The notes under the pieces are model-generated. The model worked only from the letters and a program-made list of their open reading frames with translations, was not told the DNA's origin and searched no databases. Source: Chrysophaeum taylorii (lineage: Eukaryota > Sar > Pelagophyceae > Pelagomonadales > Pelagomonadaceae). Taken from it: a stretch of 64,000 nucleotides of DNA. The stretch lies in contig JAQMWT010000337.1 in NCBI GenBank assembly GCA_029834535.1, positions 1 to 64,000 of the forward strand. Reading direction: 5' to 3'. Position 1 is the first letter of the stretch. Each line of letters opens with the position of its first letter. The position numbers and the translations under genes were made by a program. This document shows positions 39,258 to 50,041 of the stretch, one piece after another.

Positions 39258-42200
39258 ATGTCGGCCAAGCCCGTGCGCGAGTATTACGGCAAGCAGCTGC
39301 TTGCGAAGTACATCAAGGAGTACAGCGGGGGCGAGCACGACTTTGAGGGTCGTGGGATTCTCGTCAAGCCGGGAGTTACCGACCCCACGTCTCCCGTAAC
39401 CTGGGACACGCTCCTTCAGGAGAACGAGTGGGCAAAGGATGCGAAACTCGTCGCCAAGCCCGACCAGCTCATCAAGCGGCGCGGCAAGGCGGGTTTGCTG
39501 GCGATCAACAAGTCGTTTGAGGAGTGCAAGGCGTGGGTCGACGAGCGAATGAACAAGCCGTGGAAGGTGGAGGCGGTCGAGGGGGTGTTGAACACGTTTC
39601 TGATCGAGCCGTTCGTGCCCCACGCGCAGGAGGACGAGTACTACATTTGCATCGTCTCGAACCGCACGGGGGAGCAGATGCTCTTTTGGCACGAGGGCGG
39701 CGTCGATATCGGGGACGTCGACAGCAAGGCCCTGCGTCTCGACGTGCCGTTGGAGAAAGAGGTGACGGCGGAAGACATGACCGAGCTGCTCAAGTTCGTG
39801 CCTCCGGAGCGCCAGCCGAAGTTGGCGTCGTTCTTCGTGACGCTGATGAAAGTGTACCGCGAGCTTCACTTTGTGTACATGGAGATCAACCCGATCGTCG
39901 TCGAACCGAGCGGCAAGATCACGCCTCTCGACCTCGCCGCCAAGATCGACGAAACGGCTGCGTTTCTGGTGCAACAAAAGTGGGGGCCCAACATCGACTT
40001 CCCGGCACCCTTTGGCCGCGCCGAGTTTCCGGAGGAGGCGTACATCAAGGCGATGGATGCGAAGACGGGCGCGTCGCTCAAGCTGACTATCCTGAACGTG
40101 ACGGGGCGCGTGTGGACGATGGTCGCCGGGGGCGGGGCGTCGGTCGTGTATGCGGACACGATCTGTGATCTAGGGTTCTCGCACGAACTGGCTAATTATG
40201 GGGAGTACTCGGGCGCCCCCAACGACGAGCAGACCTACAACTACGCGCGCACGATTCTCGGGTTGATGCTGCGCACGAAACGCGACGAGGGCAAGGTGCT
40301 CATCATCGGGGGCGGCATCGCCAACTTCACCGACGTCGCTGCGACCTTTAAGGGGTTGATCAAGGCGATCAAGGAGAAGCGGGAAGAGTTGATCGCGGGA
40401 AACATCTCGATCTTCGTGCGCCGTGCCGGCCCCAACTACCAGGAGGGTCTGAAAATGATGCTGACGCTCCGCGACGAGACGGGGATCAAGATGAAGATCT
40501 TCGGACCTGAACAAGACGCGGTCGCGGTGTGCCCTCTCGCGCTGGGGCTCGCGCCGTTAGACTCGATTCCCGACTTTGATCCGGACGCGAAAGTTATTCA
40601 CACGGTGTCGAAGGCCGTGGAGCCCGAGGCTCGACTCATCGAGCCGCGCAAGTTCGAGGGCACGCCGGCCGACTTCAAGGCTGAGGTTTCGATGATGTCG
40701 ACGCAACAGTTTTCCAAGGAAACCCGGTGCATCGTGTACGGGCTTCAGCAGCGCGCCGTTCAAGGCATGCTCGACTTTGACTTCATGTGCAAGCGGTCGC
40801 GTCCGTCGGTCGCGTGCATGGTTTATCCTTTCCAGGGAAACCATTACATCAAGTTCTACTGGGGCACGGAAGAGACTTTAATCCCCGTCTACACCAAAAT
40901 CTCCACCGCCGTCGAAAAGCACCCCGACACGACCGTCATGGTCAACTTCGCCTCGTTCCGGTCGGTGTATGACACGTGCGTGGAGACCTTCGACAACCAT
41001 TCGGACCAAATCAAGACGATGGCTATCATCGCCGAGGGCGTGCCCGAGGCTCAAACACGCGCGCTCGTCGCGAAAGCGGAAACCAAGGGAGTTGGGATTA
41101 TCGGTCCCGCGACCGTCGGTGGGATAAAACCCGGCTGCTTCCGCATCGGCAACACGGGCGGCATGCTCGACAACATCGTCATGTCGAAGCTGTACCGGCC
41201 CGGGTCCGTGTGCTACGTCTCCAAGTCTGGTGGCATGTCCAACGAGCTTAACAACATCATTTCGCGCAACTCGAACGGCGTGTGCGAGGGCGTCGCGATC
41301 GGCGGGGACCGGTACCCCGGCTCGCGTTTTATTGACCACCTCCTGCGCTACAACGACAATCCCGACTGCAAGATTCTCGTACTCCTCGGCGAGGTAGGCG
41401 GCACCGACGAGTACGCCGTGTGCGACGCGCTCAAGACGGGGCGCATCTCAAAACCCGTCATCGCCTGGTGCATCGGCACCTGCGCCTCGGCCTTCTCGTT
41501 TGAGGTGCAGTTCGGCCACGCGGGCGCGTGCGCGCGCGGCATGGGTGAGACAGCCCGCGACAAGAACGCGGCGCTCGCAGCGGCCGGCGCGATCGTTCCC
41601 AAGTCGTTCGCCGAGTTCGGCAAGAAGATCAACGAGGTCTACACCCTCCTCAAACAAAAGGGCGAGATCCCGGAAATCCCGGAACCCGAAATACCCAAGG
41701 TCCCGATGGACTACACGTGGGCCAAGCGCCTCGGCATGGTCCGCAAACCGGCCAACTTCATCTCCACCATCTCTGACGACCGCGGCGAGGAGCTCAAGTA
41801 CTCTGGCATGCCCATCTCCGAGGTGTTTTCCGAGGACCTCGGAGTCGGCGGCGTCTTGTCGCTTCTATGGTTCCGGAAGAGGCTTCCGCCTTACGCGACC
41901 AAGTTCATCGAGATGATCCTCATGGTCACTGCGGACCACGGCCCCGCCGTGAGCGGCGCGCACAACACGATTGTCTCCACGCGCGCAGGCAAGGACCTCG
42001 TTTCCTCGCTCGTCTCGGGCCTCCTCACCATCGGACCCCGCTTTGGCGGTGCTCTCGACGGCGCGGCCTCGATGATGACGGCCGCGTGCGACAAGGGCAT
42101 GTCTGCGCGCGAGTTCGTCAACGATTGCAAAAAGAATAATGTCCTCATCATGGGCATCGGCCACCGCATCAAGTCGCTCGAAAACCCCGACATGCGAGTT

Positions 42201-42590
42201 GTCATTATCAAGGAGTATGTCCAGAAACATTTCCCCAAGACTCCGACGCTGGACTTCGCGCTCGCCGTCGAGCAGGTCACCACCTCCAAGCGCTCAAACC
42301 TTATCCTCAACGTTGATGGCTGTATCGCCGTCTCTTTCGTCGACTTGCTCCGACACTGCGGCGCCTTCACCATCGAAGAAGCCGATGAGCTCATTGCGAA
42401 CGGCTGCCTCAACGGCCTCTTTGTCCTCGGCCGATCGATTGGCTTCATCGGTAAGGAACTTTCTTGGAGGTTTCATGAACTTGCTGATTGTCTACTCTCT
42501 TCCGCAGGTCACGTCCTCGACCAGAAGCGCCTGAAGCAGCCCCTCTACCGTCACCCGTGGGACGACATCTCCTACATCAACGACCTTTAA
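39258..42590 (+). CDS. ACLY: ATP-citrate lyase, single-chain form, one 57-nt intron
   Basis: Makes cytosolic acetyl-CoA and oxaloacetate from citrate, CoA and ATP, for lipid synthesis. About 1,091 residues after splicing, the fused form found in animals and several protist lineages. The ATP-grasp part ([28 protein letters not shown]) is followed by the CoA-binding/ligase part with the phospho-His segment ([12 protein letters not shown] region; catalytic GHAGACARG near residue 755) and the citrate-synthase-like part ([28 protein letters not shown]). The conserved end [20 protein letters not shown] forms only if 42451-42507 is removed as a GT-AG intron; its length is a multiple of three, so unspliced RNA would still be open and add 19 codons. 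The first ATG giving MSAK is taken as the start. Confidence 0.95.
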   Translation: MSAKPVREYYGKQLLAKYIKEYSGGEHDFEGRGILVKPGVTDPTSPVTWDTLLQENEWAKDAKLVAKPDQLIKRRGKAGLLAINKSFEECKAWVDERMNKPWKVEAVEGVLNTFLIEPFVPHAQEDEYYICIVSNRTGEQMLFWHEGGVDIGDVDSKALRLDVPLEKEVTAEDMTELLKFVPPERQPKLASFFVTLMKVYRELHFVYMEINPIVVEPSGKITPLDLAAKIDETAAFLVQQKWGPNIDFPAPFGRAEFPEEAYIKAMDAKTGASLKLTILNVTGRVWTMVAGGGASVVYADTICDLGFSHELANYGEYSGAPNDEQTYNYARTILGLMLRTKRDEGKVLIIGGGIANFTDVAATFKGLIKAIKEKREELIAGNISIFVRRAGPNYQEGLKMMLTLRDETGIKMKIFGPEQDAVAVCPLALGLAPLDSIPDFDPDAKVIHTVSKAVEPEARLIEPRKFEGTPADFKAEVSMMSTQQFSKETRCIVYGLQQRAVQGMLDFDFMCKRSRPSVACMVYPFQGNHYIKFYWGTEETLIPVYTKISTAVEKHPDTTVMVNFASFRSVYDTCVETFDNHSDQIKTMAIIAEGVPEAQTRALVAKAETKGVGIIGPATVGGIKPGCFRIGNTGGMLDNIVMSKLYRPGSVCYVSKSGGMSNELNNIISRNSNGVCEGVAIGGDRYPGSRFIDHLLRYNDNPDCKILVLLGEVGGTDEYAVCDALKTGRISKPVIAWCIGTCASAFSFEVQFGHAGACARGMGETARDKNAALAAAGAIVPKSFAEFGKKINEVYTLLKQKGEIPEIPEPEIPKVPMDYTWAKRLGMVRKPANFISTISDDRGEELKYSGMPISEVFSEDLGVGGVLSLLWFRKRLPPYATKFIEMILMVTADHGPAVSGAHNTIVSTRAGKDLVSSLVSGLLTIGPRFGGALDGAASMMTAACDKGMSAREFVNDCKKNNVLIMGIGHRIKSLENPDMRVVIIKEYVQKHFPKTPTLDFALAVEQVTTSKRSNLILNVDGCIAVSFVDLLRHCGAFTIEEADELIANGCLNGLFVLGRSIGFIGKELSWRFHELADCLLSSAGHVLDQKRLKQPLYRHPWDDISYINDL
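42451..42507 (+). other. 57-nt in-frame intron of ATP-citrate lyase
   Basis: Donor GTAAGG, acceptor TTCCGCAG. Removal restores the family's [14 protein letters not shown] sequence. Confidence 0.85.
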
Positions 42591-44214
42591 GCGTCGTCGC
42601 GACACCAATCCTAATGGCGGTGGTGGTGGTGGTGGTGGTGTCGAGGGCACCCGTCACCCCCGCAACCTGCACTTCTTCGTATCTTCGTGCTACCACCAGT
42701 GGCATGATGTGGACCGGTGTTTTTCTCGCCATGGCGCCGCCGCCGCCGCCGCCGTCACCATAGCTACGCGATCCTCGCGCTGATTCTTACACAACATTCA
42801 TCACTATTTATTTTCCTAGTCCGGTTGACTTGCGTCTGTAGCTGCTAGCCTGGCAAGGTGCGAAAAAAATGTCGGCTGGTTGCACTGCGCGGGAGTTCGT
42901 CCGGTCTCGTGCTCGTACTCATAAAGAAGCTCCCGTGTGCTAGTTCTCGCGTGCCCCTCTCGAGCGTTTGAATTTTTTTGAGCAACTATTTGCTTCGAGT
43001 GCTCGGTGATGAGGGGGAAGCGCCAGATTTTCTTTTTTAGCTGAATAGGCTAGTCTAAAATCTTGGGCAGAACATGTATGTGTGGCAGCACGGCGAATCG
43101 CACGAAGGTCGTCCGAAGATCGATCTAAAACCGAGCAGTCCTCCATGCGAGCGCGTGGTCATCGCTGCGAACGCAGCGTGTGGACGCCCTGAGTTGCCTC
43201 GAGCGTCGCGCATCCGAAGTATTACGTTCCTTTTAGCAGGCTGGGACGAACATCACGCGAAGTAAGGTTGAGAATAGTTTCGAGGATAGAGTTCGCAAAA
43301 TTGAGAAACACACGAAACGGTAACAAATAGCGCCCGCTCGCGCTACCTCGTAGCGCTCGAGGTGCGATGTTTGGGAATAGTCTCGGTGGACCGCATAAAG
43401 TCCTGCGTTCACTCGGAAGCGTCGATTGCTCGATCAAATTTACATTCTAAGAAGCACTTTCCGTTGCTCCCCACTGCCGTAACATTTACGCATTATTACA
43501 GTACACATGTGGCGTCGCTCCGGCAAAAGCAGCGCGCACATCTTCGTGACCGCCATCATCAAATGTCGGAAGTACAACCCTGGACGGCTTCAATACGCGC
43601 GTGTCGCATTTAACATGGGCATTGTGGTCTGTCATTGCAGTGAACCCGACCGCTCTTCGATGCGCTCCTTTACCATATTGAGCTGCCGTCAGTGATTTGA
43701 GTGACATCGAAGAAACGGCTTCACTACTTCCTATAGCGCTGTTATTTAACGAGATGTAGCAAGTGTTGCGCAGTGCTGAGCCGAATGTCTCGCATGCGAA
43801 CCAGATAATTTATTATGGGTCTTCGATGTGGTTGGTATTCTCAGTTATAGTCTATGGCCAAACGGATGCTATGTAATCGGCATACTTTAATTCATGAAAG
43901 GATACCTTCGCATATTTTCTAATGAAGGGCCACGCTTTCGATCACGATGTTTGTCTAGTTGGTTGGGTGTCTCGAGTTGCTGCACGCTACTATTCGAAGA
44001 AGCGCTGACGCCCAAGACCGCGGTCGCAAATTATGCCGATGGAGCTATAAAATTGGCGACTGAGGTCCCGTGAGGGGTCGTCACCATCCATCAACAGTCG
44101 CTCGCTCGCCTGAGATCATCATTTTTTATCACAGCCAGAGTTAGGTGAACTTTTACGGCCACGTCAGCCACAGGATACGACTACGTCAGCCGTCTAAGTC
44201 GGTTGAAGAATCTT
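42591..44214. other. Gene-poor region
   Basis: A GGT run (about 42614-42638) and a GCC run lie just after the lyase. Short open frames beyond 43000 have no recognisable domain and AT-richer composition. I see no gene, RNA or complete mobile element. Confidence 0.45.
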
Positions 44215-44850
44215 CGTGGATGGTTATTTGAGATGCCAAGCCGTAGATTTTATGCGAGCCAGAGCGTCGGTACAATGCGTCATCTGCTCGAGCGTGGTGC
44301 AGGTGTCAACGAACCCAGCAACGACGTTTTGCATCACCACTTTGCATCGTGAGCCAGAATTTCTATCTCGATGTCGTTGCATTGCCCGTTGTCTCACTGC
44401 ACCATATCGCAAGCCAAAATGGTCACAGTGATATCGTAAGATTGATCGTGGCGCAGAAGTCAACCGACTACGGCGGCCTCGCACAACTTCTATGTCGCGG
44501 GCAAGAAATCTCTGCCACCGCACGCGCATCCAAGGTGGCGCGAACACGAACCCAAGTAATTAATAACAACGGCGCTCAGCGATACATCGCAAGCTGAAAA
44601 AGACACGAAGACATCGTACGCTTGCTGGTCGACCATGCTTTGGACGCGAATCGGGCCAGAAAAGGCGGCTTCGCATCGCGTTATGTGGCGAGCGTGAAAG
44701 CCACATGCACTTCTCCGGACGTCTATTCGAGGTCGACGCAAACGTCAACAAAGAGCGAGGAGTTTGCGTCTGTATGAGTTGCAAGCCATAACAACGACGC
44801 TGAAGTCCGGCGTTTGCTGCTCGAGCGTGGTGCACTTTTACACATGGTGT
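44215..44850 (+). pseudogene. Decayed ankyrin-repeat gene
   Basis: Ankyrin fragments appear in changing frames with stops: MRHLLERGAGVNEPSNDV near 44275, HHIASQNGHSDIVRLIV near 44405, EDIVRLLVDHALDANRAR near 44604 and VASHNNDAEVRRLLLERGA near 44780. The repeats match the style of the intact ankyrin gene at 33.96 kb, so this is a dead paralogue. A perfect 21-bp hairpin follows directly. Confidence 0.8.
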
Positions 44851-44858
44851 TGCAGGGT

Positions 44859-44913
44859 AGGCACCGTCCTCCATCGCAACCGCAGTCGGCGATTGCGATG
44901 GAGGACGGTGCCT
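44859..44913. repeat. Perfect 21-bp inverted repeat (hairpin)
   Basis: Arms 44859-44879 and 44893-44913 are exact reverse complements with a 13-nt loop. The first arm begins AGGCACCGTCC. It lies at the 3' end of the ankyrin pseudogene. Confidence 0.9.
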
Positions 44914-46606
44914 CATGAATCCTGAGCCTTGCGAGGGCATCCGCCCTCCCGGCGTAGGTTGGCACCTATTCGCCTCCCGGGCGGGCCGGTTGGCAGCCGG
45001 AACGTTCGCAGTGGGACGGGGTATGGCCGGGGGGCGAAGACGGAAGGTTATCGGCGAGTTGGTTGTCAGTCACATCGCGGTCTCCTCGTCGCATTGCGAC
45101 AAGCTTGATGGTCACTCTCCGCCGACCGACCTTTCGGCGCTCCTCGTCTACAGGCCCGTGATTCCGGACTGGCTCCTGTCGGTCCGGCCTGGCTCCCGTG
45201 CTCGGGAGAGGTCTGAAGTTAGATAGTTAGTTAGTTAGTTGCAGGGTAGTACTCCGCCGCGAGCCCAGCGCGGCGGTAAATCACTCAGATCGCAAGGGAA
45301 GAACGCCAATTGCTTATTGAGCTACGAGGTGACGCGAAGAAAAAAAAATTACTGGTTCATACGCGACTGGGTAACTTCTCGCGTGGGTCCCGAGTTGCCG
45401 TAGTAGCTGACAAGGTTGGCGTATGTACGAGTCTTCGAGGCATCAAGAGTTCGCATCATGACATCTACCCTTTGCGGTTTCTGGAGGGCCACGTGAGTGT
45501 CAATCCCCCCGCTCTGCTCGTGGCTTGCGCGACCTGTGGCGGTTACTATTTTGTGTAGCGAAAAGTGTATGGGCAAGAAGGCCAATCCGGAGAAGCCGCC
45601 CATCCTTTTATTCCGCTATACGACCTTCGCGCTGGCGCCGCCAATCTACCTAATCGCAAAGTCCCTCGCACCAATAGGCCAGACCGTCTCGAAATTTTGG
45701 GTACCCAATTTCCCCCCTAGCTGCTCGGGAGAGACATCACCGGGCAGAGGATAGGCCCGGAACCAACAACCGACCGGTTCGTTGCGACCAGGACCGGACG
45801 ATTCCTGGGAAAGCTTTGGCGATGCGCGCCGACCGGCCGTTCTGCGGGCTGCAAGGGTTTGGAACCTCGTTTTTGGAGAAGCTTCAAGGCTCGGAGCTGG
45901 ACGCGCCCATTCTTCTTCGGAATACAACGCTCGCATAATGTTGAGCCTCTTGGCCCAGGCTTGGGCGTACTTCTTATTATTCCGTTAAATATACGATGCG
46001 ACGAAATACATACCACCTTGTACTATTTTTATTATTCTGGTTAGGCAACTCCAATTGGTGGTCTAGGAGAGAGAGAGAGAGAGAGGTGGTTGAGACGCAG
46101 CAGGGCTGGACGACCGCTGTCGTCGCCGGTTACCACCCGGAGAGACGGGGCAATCCAAGGCCCCCGCATGTTCGGAAGTGGGAGAGCGATCCCGCTCAGC
46201 GCGTGTTGGGTGTGTTAAGAAGGGGGGAAGGCGCACCAAGACAAGGCTTTAACGATTGTTCGGGGAGCAGGAGGATGGGATTTGGTTCGGAGGCATGGCC
46301 GCCTGTGAGCCTTGGAAGCAGTCCTGTTGGCCAAGCCAGGACGACTTCCGACCGGAGGCCGGATCTGAAATCGTGGCGACAACCTAGGACGATATGATGG
46401 ACTCGCAGTAAGGTGATGCGCACTGTCTTTTTATCTGCGTTGGCCCAGCACGAGTGACTCGACGGGATGGACGTTGCTACCTCTAGCTGTGTCACTCCCT
46501 CACAGTGGTTCAAAAAAGTCTAGCGAGGGTTTAAAAAGCTGAACATCCGTGGTGCTGACGACGGCGTGATCATATTATCGGATTCGTCGCAAGCGTTCGG
46601 TGGGGG
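44914..46606. other. Gene-poor region
   Basis: Contains a TTAG run (45221-45239) and a GA run (46068-46086). Several short frames exist without family features. No gene recognised. Confidence 0.4.
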
Positions 46607-47962
46607 ATGGGCGACGCCCGGCCCGTGGTGTTGGCGTCGTGCATTGACGAGAGCATGGTGCCGCGGGTGCTCGCCGAGGAGGGTCGGCGGCTCGAGGCGA
46701 AACTCGTGACGCGCGCGCAAGAAGAGCAAGAGCTTCTGCAACAGCTTCAGGCCGTGTGCGACGAGCTCATAGCGGTGGAGGTGGAGTTGGACGAGGTGCG
46801 GTCGGCCAACAAGGCGGCCCAGCCGGCAGCGAAGGTGAAGGAGGCCGAGCCGGAAAAAATGAACGGCGAGGAGGCGAGACTGCGGTCGCTGCTAAACGAG
46901 GACGAGGAGGAGGTGGAGGCCGACAAGGCAAGATTGTGCCGTCTGCTCGCAGGCTCGGAGGAAGAGGGAGCGCCGCGCGAGGACGACGTCGCGGCGCTTG
47001 CGGGTCAGCTGCGGGATTTGAAGGGTAAGTTATCGTCGGCGAATCGCGACGAGGCGAGCGAGGAGGAGAGCCGCGTCGCCGAGGCGGCGGACGCGGTGCC
47101 GTGGCGACGGTCGGTGTGCGAGGCGTGTCGGCAGCGCGATGTCGCGTACGAGTGGGGGACCTGGACGGTCTGGAGCCGGTGGGAGTCCCCCGCCGAGGCG
47201 TTGCCGCCCGGGCTCAAGGCGCTCGCGGGCGACGCGCAGACTTTGTTCACGGATCAAGCGGCGCGCGTCGGGGTGGACGTCGCGCCGAGTCGCGTCGACG
47301 AGGACTGGATCGTCACGGAGCCATGGCACCCCGTGGCCGAGTGGGACTACGGGGACTCGGTCGAGGATTTCGTGTCGCCGTCGGTCGAGCCCAAGCAGCA
47401 GAGCGCGGCGGCTCGCGCGTTAGGGTGGCCGCCGCGCACTTTGCGGCGGCGACGGTGGGAGCGCGAGCTCGCGCGCCGCCGGCTCCCGCTTGCCGGGGAT
47501 TTTGCGAATGCCGTCCTCGACCTCAAAGCCTCGGCCGCGGTCTCCCAGGCGCTCTGCGCGAAGCTCGTTTCTCAGTTGGACGACCTCCAGCTCGCGCTCG
47601 CCGACTCGGACGAGCGCGCGGCGCGGGCGTCCGAGCTCGAGGCGCAGGTGGCGACGGCCGAGGCCGACGTCCGCAAGAGCCGCGACGGCCTCAAGCGTGC
47701 CCAGCTCCTTTTCGCGGCGTCGCGGCGCACGCCTGTTACCATGCGCCGCCGTCGATCGCAGCGCGTCCTCCGCCGCAAGCATTCTTCGCCTTCTTCTTCT
47801 CCCAAAACGGCGCCCGAAACGCCGCCGCCGCCGCAGGACGTGTGCATCGCCCCGGCCCCCGGTCCGGCCACCAACATCCTTGGCTCCATCGGTGGCCTCC
47901 TCGCGGCGACATCCGTGCCGCGAACTGCCAACGCGCCCGAGTCGCGGTCCGTCGAGTTCTGA
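46607..47962 (+). CDS. Coiled-coil protein of unknown function
   Basis: 451 residues. Residues about 20-150 are strongly coiled-coil (EGRRLEAKLVTRAQEEQELL and similar), with acidic loops. A middle part rich in Trp and Pro (RDVAYEWGTWTVWSRWESP, then WHPVAEWDYGDS) looks folded and may be the conserved core. A second helical part (LVSQLDDLQLALADSDERAARASELE) is followed by an Arg-rich stretch and a Pro/Ala tail. I do not recognise the family. Its stop is 27 bp from the stop of the convergent AsmA-like gene. The single long frame and low stop density over 1.35 kb support a real gene. Confidence 0.6.
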   Translation: MGDARPVVLASCIDESMVPRVLAEEGRRLEAKLVTRAQEEQELLQQLQAVCDELIAVEVELDEVRSANKAAQPAAKVKEAEPEKMNGEEARLRSLLNEDEEEVEADKARLCRLLAGSEEEGAPREDDVAALAGQLRDLKGKLSSANRDEASEEESRVAEAADAVPWRRSVCEACRQRDVAYEWGTWTVWSRWESPAEALPPGLKALAGDAQTLFTDQAARVGVDVAPSRVDEDWIVTEPWHPVAEWDYGDSVEDFVSPSVEPKQQSAAARALGWPPRTLRRRRWERELARRRLPLAGDFANAVLDLKASAAVSQALCAKLVSQLDDLQLALADSDERAARASELEAQVATAEADVRKSRDGLKRAQLLFAASRRTPVTMRRRRSQRVLRRKHSSPSSSPKTAPETPPPPQDVCIAPAPGPATNILGSIGGLLAATSVPRTANAPESRSVEF

Positions 47963-47989
47963 CGAAGCAGAAGAAGAGACGTATAACAG

Positions 47990-49024
47990 TTACTCGTCGT
48001 GTCTCTCCTCCTCCGCCTCCTCCGCCTCCTCCTCGAGAGACTGGGGAGGGATCTCCTCCGGTGGCGATTCTCGCCGAAGTGCCGCGAGGAGCTCGGCAAT
48101 CGCGTCGTCCGTTACCGGGATTTCAGGGGCGATACCGAAGCGCAGCTGCGCTTTCCTGAGGACGCTGCCGAAGCGGCGGGTAAGGGCCACCTGGAGGGCC
48201 TTGCGATAGTCGGCGGCCTCGGTGAGGGCGGTGTCGCCGAGGTGCGCCGTCTGGACCGTCGGACCGAGCGCCCTCGCGAGGTCCGAGAAGGGCGCTCGTT
48301 CCGAGAAGGGCGCTCGGTCCGAGAAGGGCGCTCGGTCCGAAAGAATCTCGTTCTCGCGACCTCTGGCGCGGAGGAGCGAGGCCCGAAAGGCGTCGCGGAG
48401 CTTGGAGGCGAACTGCGCCCGGACGAGCGCGTAGAGCTCGGAGAAGGTGATGTAGTCGTCTCCGGCGGTTTCGGCGACGAGTTTGGAGAAGGGCTCGAGG
48501 TCGTGCTGCCAGTCGAGAACGAACGTCGCCTTCAAGTCGTCGCCGCCGAGACGCTCGCACGGCGCAATCGAAACGACCGCGCTTCCTTTAAACTCGCAGT
48601 TCGCGACCCCCAGGACCCCCCTCGAGTTGGACGAAGGCGACAGGGCCGACAAATACGTCGCGAGGCGACCGACGTTCGTATCTTTGAGCCGCGCGTCGTA
48701 TGCCTTTATTGCCACCGTCGGGTCGCGCACCACAAGGCTCAACACGAGCCGCGCCTCGCGCCACAAAACGCGCACCGCACAGTCGATGCGCTCCACGGCG
48801 ACGATGGGATCGCCGTCGGGTTCGCAGACACGGAGCCCGCTCACCACAAACTCACCAAAACGCGTCAACGCGACAGAGTCCCACGACACAACAGATCCAA
48901 GGAGCCGCGCGTCCTTCGCGTACGACCCAGGGGCGTTCCGCGCGAGCCACCTTAGGAGCCCCCCCCCCGTCGTCGAAGAAGAACAGACGACCACAATGCA
49001 CGCTACGCAGACGATCCATTTCAT
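47990..49024 (-). CDS. Secreted or anchored protein with AsmA-like N-terminal region
   Basis: 344 residues. A signal-type hydrophobic start (MKWIVCVACIVVVCSSS) leads into VVSWDSVALTRFGEFVVSGL, VERIDCAVRVLWREARLVLSL and VRDPTVAIKAYD. That layered beta pattern is seen at the N-terminus of AsmA/TamB-type lipid-transfer proteins and related eukaryotic repeat-beta-groove proteins. The rest is helical with a hexapeptide repeat (SDRAPFSDRAPFSERAPFSD) encoded by 18-bp tandem units at about 48284-48337, and a Glu-rich tail. Function is not known. Two copies of a promoter-like motif lie just upstream (49051-49137), shared with the divergent elongin-B-like gene. Confidence 0.5.
   Translation of the reverse strand: MKWIVCVACIVVVCSSSTTGGGLLRWLARNAPGSYAKDARLLGSVVSWDSVALTRFGEFVVSGLRVCEPDGDPIVAVERIDCAVRVLWREARLVLSLVVRDPTVAIKAYDARLKDTNVGRLATYLSALSPSSNSRGVLGVANCEFKGSAVVSIAPCERLGGDDLKATFVLDWQHDLEPFSKLVAETAGDDYITFSELYALVRAQFASKLRDAFRASLLRARGRENEILSDRAPFSDRAPFSERAPFSDLARALGPTVQTAHLGDTALTEAADYRKALQVALTRRFGSVLRKAQLRFGIAPEIPVTDDAIAELLAALRRESPPEEIPPQSLEEEAEEAEEERHDE
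48280..48345. repeat. 18-bp tandem repeats in the AsmA-like gene
   Basis: About three and a half copies of a GTCCGAGAAGGGCGCTCG unit, coding for a six-residue repeat. Slippage here keeps the frame. Confidence 0.85.
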
Positions 49025-49050
49025 TTCGAAACAACGGTTCGTTTTTACAA

Positions 49051-49137
49051 GGGTTTAGGAGTAAACTCAAAGGAAAGCCGAGCGTGCTTAAGTGTAAGCG
49101 TCGTGCTCAAAAGCTGAGCGGGTTTAGGAGTAAACTG
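49051..49137. promoter_or_regulatory. Two copies of the GGGTTTAGGAGTAAACT motif
   Basis: Copies at 49051-49071 and 49120-49137 lie between two divergent genes, the first 27 bp from the AsmA-like start. Probable promoter element by recurrence. Confidence 0.45.
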
Positions 49138-49252
49138 ACATTCGGGTTAGGGTTCGGCGAAGAAGGGCGTTGGTCGTCGTCTGCTGCGAAGCCCCAGCAT
49201 GGCAACACTAACGATGCCGATGTGCGTACCGGACTGACGGACGGACGGACGG

Positions 49253-49669
49253 ATGGAGTTCGCGCAGGTGCGTGCGCGTAAAACGAAAAAACCAGGTGAG
49301 CGAGCGAACGAACGACCAGACCACCAGCGGCGGCGGTGAGAATCGAATTAATTGCGCAGACAATTTTTCTCAACGTCGAGAAGTCCGACAGCTTTGGGGG
49401 GGTCAAGCAGAAAATCGCCGACATCATCAAGATCCCCGCGACATCGATCAAGCTCTTCACCTCGATGGACGTCAGCGCAGGCGACCTCCAAGACGCGGCC
49501 TCGGTAGACACCTTCGTCGAAAACGACGCCATCCTGTACATGATCCTCAAAAAGGAGGGCTCCGAGGCCTGGGAGGTTCGTTCGTGTCCCTGTCTTGCTC
49601 ACCCTGCTCACCCCGTCTCCCCAGGACATCGACATCATGGAGGCCGCCCCACAATCAAAGGATGCCTAG
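49253..49669 (+). CDS. Elongin-B-like ubiquitin-fold protein (exon 1 uncertain)
   Basis: The body (RIELIAQTIFLNVEKSDS, VKQKIADIIKIPATSIKLF, VENDAILYMIL) is a ubiquitin fold, and the arrangement with an end of EAWEDIDIMEA resembles elongin B, a subunit of Cullin-RING ligases and of the elongin complex. A 49-nt intron at 49576-49624 is well supported: without it the frame runs into a Cys/His/Pro-rich tail. No ATG opens the body frame. One solution uses the ATG at 49253 with a 32-nt GT-AG intron at 49296-49327, giving MEFAQVRARKTKKP before the fold. That is tentative. About 112 residues. Confidence 0.6.
49576..49624 (+). other. 49-nt intron of the elongin-B-like gene
   Basis: Donor GTTCGT, acceptor CTCCCCAG; splicing gives a conserved-looking acidic C-terminus ending QSKDA. 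Confidence 0.7.
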
Positions 49670-50041
49670 GCGCGCCGGACCCGCCGCACCTAGATAGGGT
49701 CGGATAAGAAAACGAGACTAGCCCGCGCCGCAACGACGGGTCCTACAACGCGTGGGCTTTTTCCTTTTTTTGCGTGAGGGGGCGAAAGGATGCCGACTTC
49801 ACTATGGGGACTAGTTCCATCGCGACGATCTCGCGGCGTGGCGGCACATACTGCTTGAGTACAAATGAACATAGCTCAGCGATCCGTTGAGTATGTCTTA
49901 GTACAAACTGAAACATAGTTAACGGCTCGTACGAACTTTCTTATCCGACCCTGACCTAGAGGCTAGATAGATAGATAGACTAAGGGATGGATTCCGTCCG
50001 TTGGGGTACAGCAGAAGACGTAAGACGAGCGAGGGCTCTCC
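49670..50041. other. Intergenic region
   Basis: A CTAGATAGATAG run lies near 49962-49979. No gene seen. Confidence 0.45.

Noticed and set aside
49336-49575. GTG as start codon of the elongin-B-like protein
   Set aside because: Eukaryotic genes seldom begin at GTG and an upstream exon is more likely.
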